Positions 17,961 to 20,602 of a DNA stretch of 20,602 nucleotides are shown here, one piece after another. Within the stretch, counting starts at the first letter, position 1. Each line of letters opens with the position of its first letter. This DNA comes from Perkinsus chesapeaki. Its lineage: Eukaryota > Perkinsozoa > Perkinsida > Perkinsidae. Position numbers and translations under genes: made by a program. The stretch lies in the NCBI GenBank assembly GCA_013115145.1, contig JAAPAO010000616.1:1-20602 (forward strand). The letters run 5' to 3'. The notes below the pieces were generated by a model that was not told the DNA's origin, did no database searches, and saw nothing but the letters and a program-made list of their open reading frames with translations.

Positions 17961-20295
17961 ATGACCTCTCCTTCATACTCTTGCTCTTGGCTATCGCTCA
18001 TCCTTGTAAGCAAATAACGTTTTACTGCCTCATTAACGTATTCATTCTCTAGTAGTTGCTAACTCCTGGCCTTGACCGCCATTTGCTAGGGATAATGTAG
18101 CCTTCTCAGATACCACTTATTAGCTCTAAGCTCCACAGCGGTCGAAAAGCTCTTCACACAATACCCCTTCAACCGTCACTAGCTTCAAGTACATCCTCGT
18201 ATACCGAAATATAGCAGCATCGTTCTTGCTCAGGGCGGGCTACCAACACGCTGTCATCACTCCTTCAATTGCATCGGTTAGCTCAGACAGAAACCGTTAT
18301 GAGTGAGAGCTAGACGAACAAAAGAAACACATTGCGAACTTTTCAGCGGAAATCCCCCTGGCCAATCTGCGGGACACTCAATACGTCGGACCGATAGGCG
18401 TTGGAACATCAGACGATGAAGGCCCCGAGGAAACTGTTAATGTTGTCTTTGACACTGGTAAAATAGAAAGCTTGAAATGGAAGCCTCAGTGCAGTTGACA
18501 GGCTCCACGAATATCTGGATACAATCTGAGTTATGCAAATCACCAGCGTGCATCAATCTTCATCGATTCAACGAGCTTAAGAGCAAAACGTTTATCAAGT
18601 CAAAAAGGTACACCGTCAGTAAGGATAGGCTTCATTCGCCTAGCAGAAGCCGCTACCTTGACATTCTCTTTGGCACGGGCGAGCTACGAGGACTAATAGG
18701 CGAGGATACGGTATCGGTCGGACCGTACAAGGTGTGGTGGCAACCGAAGGGAGACGGCAGTGGGGGCTTCCGGGATTCAGGTCAGGAACCAAAGCTTTGC
18801 TATGATCAAGCAAGAGATAGGGAAGATCTTTAAGCAAATACCTTTTGAGGGGATACTCGGTTTAGCCTTCCCTAAGATGGCCGCAAGTGAGCCTTGTGCG
18901 AAACATTCCGAGTCGGGCATTGGATTGAGCAGATGGACAATTGCCATTTTTTGATAATGTGATGAGACAGAACGCGTTGGGTGGGCAGAACGAGTTCAGC
19001 TTTTATTTTCAACCGTCACCTGGGAAAGGGTCCGTCATCCTTTTTGGTGGAGTGGATAATAGGTAGGGGCGTCGATCGGGCAATGCAGGGAGCGCAAAAC
19101 GGTACTCACTTCTGCAACATATCCGCCGAAGTCAAGGTGAATACCACGAATTGATTAAAGCACTGACAAAGATTTCAGCAATCTGCTTTGGAGTTCTACA
19201 AGTTGTGGAAAAGGACTTCGTTTCGTATTGTAACGCTAATACAGCGATGTTATAAATATATTTGATGATAAGTGATCCTCAATATTGTATTGATATCTTT
19301 AGTAAAGGTATTATTAGTATCAACATGCATATCTAATTGTCCTATCAAGCTTATGCTTGAGTTGCACGAGCAGTTAGTTGCATAATGTTCTCTTCGCTGG
19401 ATTATAGATAGACGCTTTAAAGGATGATAATACGAATAATAATATAGTTTATAATGATAAACGATAATAGATAACCACCGACGGCGCAGTTAATGTTATT
19501 TTTGTAGGCTCTACGATGGACCGATTCGAATGTTCCCAGTTGTCCAAGAATACTATTGGGCAATTGAAGTAGTAGATTTCAGGATTGGTAGGTTGAGTAC
19601 CCTAGTTAATATGGAGCATTTACATTAGGTGAAGAATCCTTTATCAGCATTCCATCATTCAGTGCCAGAACCAGAGGGTAGGGGAGCAGACCAAAATCGT
19701 GGACTCTGTTCGGCAGTTGCGGTTCCGTAGAAGTGTAATTTTCTTAGTTATCGACAACGACCGTCCAGCGTGAATAAAGTCATTTTTGACACTGGCACCA
19801 CGTATTTTGCAGCACCCTCGGCTCTCCTAACACAGTAGAGCTGACAGATTCACCATCGGGCATTTTCTGATTCTCAGGATCTCAAGGAGGCTTCCTCCAG
19901 CACCGTGCGTGGCTGTGGCTGCCCAACCTTGGCAGTACCCAGAAATACATTACTTGCTGAAGGATGAGAACGGCGGACTATTTGATGTGGTGAGACATGC
20001 TTACCATTCAAGGACTCTCACCCGCTTCCTCAGGCCGTGCCTGCTACCGAGTACATGCTCGACGCTGGAGCCGGACAGTGTGTTCTTGCATTCATGCCGA
20101 TTGATGTCCCAGGAAAGTAAGGCAGAAACGACAGATGCATCCCCTTAGGAATTCATCGCTAGATATGGCCCTGCATTCATACTTGGTGAAGTGTTTATGC
20201 GGCATTGGTTCACAACGTATGACAGAGGCGACGGCACTCCAGGCAGTGCATTCGTTGGTCTCGCCAGAGCGAGGCACGATTCAAGTGAGCGATAG
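17961..20295 (+). CDS. Pepsin-family (A1) aspartic protease
   Basis: Both active-site motifs are present: VFDTG-STNIW (Asp codon at 18451, split by an intron after DTG) and VIFDTGTTYF (Asp at 19788). Other landmarks are the flap FGTGELRGLIGEDTVSVGP, ILGLAFPKMAA, ILFGGVDN, and the C-terminal YGPAFILGEVFMRHWF. In-phase exons: 18234-18302, 18347-18457, 18502-18731, 18781-18886, 18933-19062, 19508-19587, 19629-19677, 19769-19834, 19878-19989, 20034-20105, 20149-20295 (TAG). A further 38-nt intron inside 18502-18731 is possible. Introns are 41-49 nt except 19678-19768 (91 nt) and 19063-19507 (445 nt). The N-terminus is unresolved: ATG 17961 opens a short segment ending SWLSLIL at a GT, and a neighbouring frame reads ILLLLAIA but has no ATG. 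A secreted or lysosome-like enzyme is expected from the family. The flap has Phe where most pepsins have Tyr. Apparent frame breaks are all explained by introns, so it looks intact. Confidence 0.88.
19063..19507 (+). other. Unusually long intron in the protease gene
   Basis: The exons on either side join exactly (GGVDN, Arg split across the junction, then LYDGPIRMF), so this 445-nt GT..AG segment is an intron, about ten times the length of its siblings. The interior is AT-rich, especially 19420-19480. A plus frame is open through its first 200 bases and ends in TAA, which I take as chance. No terminal repeats or RNA family are recognised. Confidence 0.7.
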
Positions 20296-20602
20296 GTCGA
20301 GACGGACGTGGTTGTAAGTGACGGAATTGTTCAGGTTGGTCGCTTCATTCACTTTAATGAAGTGAAAGCCACGCATGAGTGATATCTCAGGCAATCCTGA
20401 GCTCCATGATTTTGCCATCCTCGGAGTTGTTCCAATAATCCGATATGCGTTGTTGTTAAGCAGTTTATACAGTATGATACGCATTGCGCTTTCCGGTGCA
20501 GTTGTTGTTGGTACCAGCCCCCGGGCTGTCACTGGAGAGAACGCGACCCGCCATACGCTAGAGGGATACAGGTCAACCAAAAGTACACTGAGACCTTGAG
20601 CC
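20296..20602. other. Unassigned sequence to the window end
   Basis: About 300 bp after the protease stop. A plus frame (about 20375-20599) and a minus frame (20580-20281) are both open but neither shows a domain. A hairpin ctcagg-caat-cctgag lies near 20386-20401, roughly 100 bases after the stop, and might be part of the 3' untranslated region. A 36-nt GT..AG intron within the last protease exon (from 20285) would extend that protein slightly, but there is no family support for this. Confidence 0.45.

Noticed and set aside
19240-19340. C-box-like tgatga within the long protease intron, suggesting a snoRNA
   Set aside because: No matching D box (ctga) at suitable distance and no terminal stem.
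19588-20148. Apparent frameshifts in the C-terminal half of the protease, suggesting a pseudogene
   Set aside because: Introns at 19588-19628, 19678-19768, 19835-19877, 19990-20033 and 20106-20148 restore one continuous frame with family-like sequence.
1-20602. Bacterial features: operons, Shine-Dalgarno sites, CRISPR arrays, insertion sequences
   Set aside because: Genes are spliced and eukaryotic; no regularly spaced repeats or transposase frames are present.

Overview
The window looks like nuclear DNA of a unicellular flagellated eukaryote. The genes are broken into short exons by GT..AG introns, most of them only 40-50 nt long, and removing them restores continuous reading frames in gene after gene. 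Gene content fits an alveolate of the Perkinsus/dinoflagellate type: an axonemal PF20/SPAG16 protein (so the cell has motile flagella), a pepsin-family protease, a TPR immunophilin and a TIR-like membrane protein. The lineage is inferred from gene content and intron style, not proven. Stops TAA, TAG and TGA all end recognisable proteins, so the code looks standard.

Layout. 1-1734: two minus-strand genes, an unidentified short protein (111-593) and a single-exon GYF-domain protein with a PAM2-like motif (817-1734). 1735-2250: divergent intergenic region holding a tRNA-like B-box sequence. 2251-6003: one long unidentified plus-strand gene with about 19 exons, starting with a coiled coil; my exon chain keeps phase throughout but has no recognised domain. 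6004-6810: no convincing gene. 6811-11088: PF20/SPAG16 with an N-terminal LisH-like/coiled-coil part and seven WD40 repeats. 11296-14851: immunophilin with several FKBP-like domains and TPRs. 15201-16538: intronless 445-residue polytopic membrane protein with TIR-like motifs. 16539-17960: gene-poor. 17961-20295: secreted-type aspartic protease with at least ten resolved exons and one unusually long (445 nt) intron. 20296-20602: unassigned.

From 2251 onward every gene is on the plus strand. The genes do not form a pathway; each is an independent unit of a compact eukaryotic genome. The items most worth follow-up are the TIR-like membrane protein, the GYF/PAM2 pairing, the tRNA-like segment lying inside the PF20 gene, the flap substitution and the long intron of the protease, and the orphan 2251-6003 gene. 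All splice models were made by eye from frame, phase and protein similarity; transcripts are needed to confirm them.
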